This document shows positions 23,513 through 23,530 of a stretch of DNA of 23,530 nucleotides, piece by piece. The DNA is from an uncultured Acetatifactor sp. GTDB taxonomy: Bacteria > Bacillota > Clostridia > Lachnospirales > Lachnospiraceae. The position numbers and the translations under genes were made by a program. Position 1 is the first letter of the stretch; each line of letters opens with the position of its first letter. The stretch spans positions 1-23,530 of the forward strand of contig CAJUJU010000062.1 in assembly GCA_910586835.1 (NCBI GenBank), read 5' to 3'. Below the pieces are notes generated by a model. The model made no database searches and was not told the DNA's origin. It saw nothing but the letters and a program-made list of their open reading frames with translations.

Positions 23513-23530
23513 ACGATAAAGCAGTCTGGT

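Noticed and set aside
1..23530. CRISPR array, transposase, phage or tRNA genes
   Set aside because: I looked for regular spaced repeats, DDE-type or recombinase motifs, phage proteins and tRNA-like folds and saw none. The decayed genes have no visible insertion sequence ends next to them.

Overview
The window looks like chromosome of an anaerobic, gut-type Firmicute, most likely a Lachnospiraceae member. The reasons are strong AGGAGG-type ribosome binding sites, a long-form ribosome hibernation factor, an LplABC-style sugar importer without its own ATPase, and a glycan-utilisation cluster typical of that family. Every gene I accept is on the + strand. The genus cannot be fixed from the sequence alone.

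Layout. 1-2466 looks like core chromosome: an AT-rich intergenic region with four same-strand DnaA-box-like sites, the hpf gene with its own promoter and a strong terminator, and a membrane-anchored M23 peptidase. 2467-3020 holds an 18-bp palindrome overlapping a promoter, the decayed C-terminal end of a TetR-type regulator, and a promoter with paired TCGGATTT repeats 21 bp apart. 3021-17806 reads as one long catabolic operon: a tannase/feruloyl-esterase-like hydrolase, a truncated sialate O-acetylesterase-type fragment, a class II aldolase, a fucose/arabinose-isomerase-like enzyme, an FGGY kinase, a DUF4432 epimerase-like protein, a broken alpha/beta hydrolase plus a second gene remnant, an SGNH hydrolase, a BD-FAE-like esterase, a GH78 alpha-L-rhamnosidase and a GH2 enzyme. 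It ends in a rho-independent terminator at 17847-17871. 18191-23512 is a second operon: substrate-binding lipoprotein, two permeases and a GH43 enzyme.

How the genes may work together (inference). The lipoprotein and permeases import an oligosaccharide. None of the glycosidases or esterases has a visible signal peptide, so esters would be removed and rhamnosyl, galactosyl/uronyl and arabinosyl/xylosyl linkages cut inside the cell. The epimerase-like protein, isomerase, kinase and class II aldolase would take one released sugar to a ketose phosphate and cleave it to C3 units. The substrate could be a decorated pectic side chain or a phenolic glycoside; I cannot decide between them.

The most useful new observation is that two extended half-sites, one 12 bp and one 13 bp and both containing TCGGATTT, occur 21 bp apart upstream of both operons but in swapped order. 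This geometry suits an AraC-family activator and predicts co-regulation by a protein encoded outside the window. The locus also carries at least four decayed gene pieces, which points to repeated gene loss and cassette turnover.
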